Shown here piece after piece: positions 6,341 through 8,114 of a DNA stretch of 8,114 nucleotides. Origin of the DNA: Bacillota bacterium (lineage in GTDB: Bacteria; Bacillota; Clostridia; Lachnospirales; Lachnospiraceae). Every line of letters starts with the position of its first letter. The first letter of the stretch is position 1. The notes below the pieces were generated by a model that made no database searches, was not told the origin of the DNA, and saw nothing but the letters and a program-made list of their open reading frames with translations. The position numbers and the translations under genes are program-made. The stretch is from the NCBI GenBank assembly GCA_023398855.1, contig JAEWRS010000008.1:1-8114 (forward strand). Direction: 5' to 3'.

Positions 6341-7646
6341 CTCTTTTTTCAATCCCCCGGAACCTCCAGCTGAATAAAACAGCACGGAAAATCCAGTCAA
6401 TAAACATCCCATACCACACTCCCATGACTCCTGTATTCATGACACGGACAAAAAAATAAACAAAGGCGATCCGGAACAGCCACATGGAGAATATGGACAC
6501 CACCATGGTGAATTTTGCATCCATGGAAGCTCTTAAGGCATAGGGAATGGTAAAAGCCAGAGGCCAGACGATCATTGCATAGCTGTGAGCCACTACCATG
6601 TCAGCAGATATTTTTGCTGTCTCTCCGGAAAGATTGTACACGGAAACAAGCTGGTCTGAAAATACTATCATGATGCCGCAAAGCAGCAAAAGGATTCCAT
6701 AATTAGCGATTACCAGAAGCCTGGTATACTTTTCCGCCTGCTTTTTCTCCCCGGCCCCCACGCACTGCCCAACAATGGTAATCAAGCCCAAACCTATGGC
6801 ATTTCCAGGCAGGTACAAAAGCGTCACCAGGTTCGAGGCCACCGCAAAGCTGGCAATGGCAGCGATTCCCAAGGATGATACCAGACTTTGGAGAGCAAGC
6901 TTTCCGAACTGGAACATGCCGCTTTCCAAGCCATTTGGAATGCCGATGGACAGTATCTTTTTAATCATGGGAAGGTTTGGCTTAAGTTCCTCCAGGCGGT
7001 TGATCCTCACCGTATTGTCAGGACTTTGAATCAGAAGGAGCATGAGCACTGCAGCAGCCACACGACAGAATAAGGTGGGCCAGGCAAGACCTGTCACTCC
7101 CATATGAAGGCCATATACACAGACAGCATTACCTATGACGTTGACCGTATTAATCACCAGAGAAACAGCCATGGAGGCCTTGGAATTACCCATGGACCGG
7201 AATAGGGCCGCGCAGGAATTATAGATTGCCACAAAGGGATAGGACAGTGCTGTGATCCAAAAATAGACCACGGCAGCGCTCATCACTTCTTTATCCACAC
7301 TGCCGAAAATAACCTTTAGCAGGTTTTCCCTGCCCGCCAGTGCGACGATTGTAACAAGCACGGACAGCACGGTAGTGACTAAGAGGAGCTGCCCTGCTGC
7401 CTTGCAGGCATTCTCCGACTGCTTTTTTCCAAGATACTGGGCGGATATGACCGCCCCTCCGGTGGCTAATGCTGCAAGCATCTGTATAATCAGGATGTTA
7501 ATGGATTCCACCAGGGAAACTCCGGAAACCGAAGCTTCTCCAACGGCTGCGGCCATTACCACATTCACCATGCCAACCAGGACGATTAATATCTGTTCCA
7601 CGATCAGAGGAGCCAAAAGCTTCAGTAAATCTTTTTTAGTAAACAT
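6324..7646 (-). CDS. MATE-family multidrug/toxin exporter
   Basis: A 440-residue integral membrane protein of the multidrug and toxic compound extrusion family, expected to export organic, often cationic, compounds using a sodium or proton gradient. The sequence holds about 12 hydrophobic segments in two related halves. Family-like signs are SAQYLGKKQ (68-76) after the second helix, [11 protein letters not shown] (149-159), the second-half opening [17 protein letters not shown] (232-248), and [20 protein letters not shown] (281-300). The length is normal (about 440-460) and no helix appears missing. The start at 7646 has AGAGG 7 nt upstream (7658-7654). It lies 15 nt after the stop of the upstream oxidoreductase gene, with no terminator or promoter between, so the two are probably co-transcribed; transcription then ends at the hairpin at 6340-6308. 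The substrate cannot be told, and the subgroup (NorM or DinF-like) is not resolved. Confidence 0.93.
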   Translation of the reverse strand: MFTKKDLLKLLAPLIVEQILIVLVGMVNVVMAAAVGEASVSGVSLVESINILIIQMLAALATGGAVISAQYLGKKQSENACKAAGQLLLVTTVLSVLVTIVALAGRENLLKVIFGSVDKEVMSAAVVYFWITALSYPFVAIYNSCAALFRSMGNSKASMAVSLVINTVNVIGNAVCVYGLHMGVTGLAWPTLFCRVAAAVLMLLLIQSPDNTVRINRLEELKPNLPMIKKILSIGIPNGLESGMFQFGKLALQSLVSSLGIAAIASFAVASNLVTLLYLPGNAIGLGLITIVGQCVGAGEKKQAEKYTRLLVIANYGILLLLCGIMIVFSDQLVSVYNLSGETAKISADMVVAHSYAMIVWPLAFTIPYALRASMDAKFTMVVSIFSMWLFRIAFVYFFVRVMNTGVMGVWYGMFIDWIFRAVLFSWRFRGIEKRAVSVS

Positions 7647-7661
7647 GCTGTTTCCTCTTTA

Positions 7662-8114
7662 TTATGCCTCAAACGGATAGCGGATTCCCCACTGCCTTCT
7701 TAACTCGTCCATAACCTTCATAATGGACAGGGTGGTGGTGTGAGGCATCTGGGGACACTGGGTCCAGCCATTTTTGATGGCTTCCCCGCTGGCATTGATC
7801 TCGTATTCATATCCTGATATCTGCTCCGGCTGAAGATGGGTTTCTATCAGCTGCCTCTTGGTATCATATACCCGGATTGCTTCAAAATTATTAACATTTT
7901 CAACAATAAGATATCCTTTTGTTCCGTAGATAATTCCCAGACGGTCAGAAAGCACCCGTAAAGAGCTGTTTAAGATTGCCATCTTTCCTCCCGGATAGCA
8001 CAGGGTCATGCTGTTTTGGGCATCAACGCCGCTGTCCGTTTTGATCACGCTGGACTGGATGTCTGTAATCTCATCTCCAAAAACAAGGGAAGCGAAATTA
8101 AGAGTATATACTCC
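7662..8114 (-). CDS. Gfo/Idh/MocA-family oxidoreductase (partial, N-terminus off the right edge)
   Basis: The frame is open from the right edge to a TAA at 7664-7662, giving the last 150 residues. A second TAA follows directly (7661-7659). The visible part begins GVYTLNFASLVFGDE, which matches the segment following the conserved D-x-G-VY region at the start of the C-terminal domain of NAD(P)-dependent Gfo/Idh/MocA dehydrogenases. It continues with beta strands (MTLCYPGGKMAIL, LGIIYGTKGYLIVENV) and ends with a helix, VMDELRRQWGIRYPFE, as in family members related to glucose-fructose oxidoreductase and dihydrodiol dehydrogenases. The Rossmann-fold nucleotide-binding half and the catalytic lysine lie beyond the window, so the substrate cannot be judged. 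A GTG at 8048 is an internal valine codon, not the start. Likely first gene, or an upstream gene, of an operon with the MATE exporter. Confidence 0.8.
   Translation of the reverse strand, partial: GVYTLNFASLVFGDEITDIQSSVIKTDSGVDAQNSMTLCYPGGKMAILNSSLRVLSDRLGIIYGTKGYLIVENVNNFEAIRVYDTKRQLIETHLQPEQISGYEYEINASGEAIKNGWTQCPQMPHTTTLSIMKVMDELRRQWGIRYPFEA

Noticed and set aside
6176..6412. Longer clpB with a 79-residue N-terminal extension
   Set aside because: The extension would read through the clpB promoter, the MATE terminator and the end of the MATE gene, and the strong ribosome binding site and family N-terminus agree on 6175.
7662..8048. Short complete gene starting at GTG 8048
   Set aside because: The frame stays open to the window edge, and the upstream residues (GVYTLNFASLVFGDE) match the oxidoreductase family, so the GTG is internal.

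Overview
The window looks like chromosomal DNA of a low-to-mid GC Firmicute. Protein family resemblances (a DUF4250 small protein, a CmpB-type membrane protein, a type I asparaginase and ClpB), strong AGGAGG ribosome binding sites and sigma-A-like promoters point to Clostridia, most likely Lachnospiraceae (Lacrimispora / Clostridium cluster XIVa-like). That assignment is inferred from sequence resemblance read by eye, not from a search. I see no mobile element, CRISPR array, tRNA, rRNA or phage gene.

Layout from left to right. Positions 1-420 (minus): start-proximal part of a CmpB-like (putative ABC transporter type IV) membrane protein that runs off the left edge. Positions 504-2015 (minus): cardiolipin synthase with two HKD motifs, ending in a hairpin terminator that overlaps its stop. 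Positions 2122-2301 (minus): a 59-residue DUF4250-type protein with its own promoter and terminator. A 209-bp divergent intergenic region follows. Positions 2511-3515 (plus): cytoplasmic type I L-asparaginase, the only plus-strand gene. Positions 3514-3566: a two-way terminator between the convergent genes. Positions 3587-6175 (minus): ClpB disaggregase behind a near-consensus promoter with several short inverted repeats. Positions 6324-7646 (minus): a MATE-family exporter. Positions 7662-8114 (minus): C-terminal part of a Gfo/Idh/MocA-type oxidoreductase, cut by the right edge and only 15 nt upstream of the MATE gene.

Functionally this is a run of mostly independent transcription units: membrane lipid synthesis (cls), asparagine breakdown (ansA), protein rescue after stress (clpB), and an oxidoreductase plus exporter pair that is probably one operon. 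Almost every unit has its own promoter or terminator, so there is little evidence of one coordinated system. I found no convincing new multi-gene system. The points most worth a second look are the small DUF4250 gene, the inverted repeats in the clpB promoter together with the absence of the usual CtsR and HrcA sites, terminators overlapping stop codons, and the oxidoreductase-MATE pairing.
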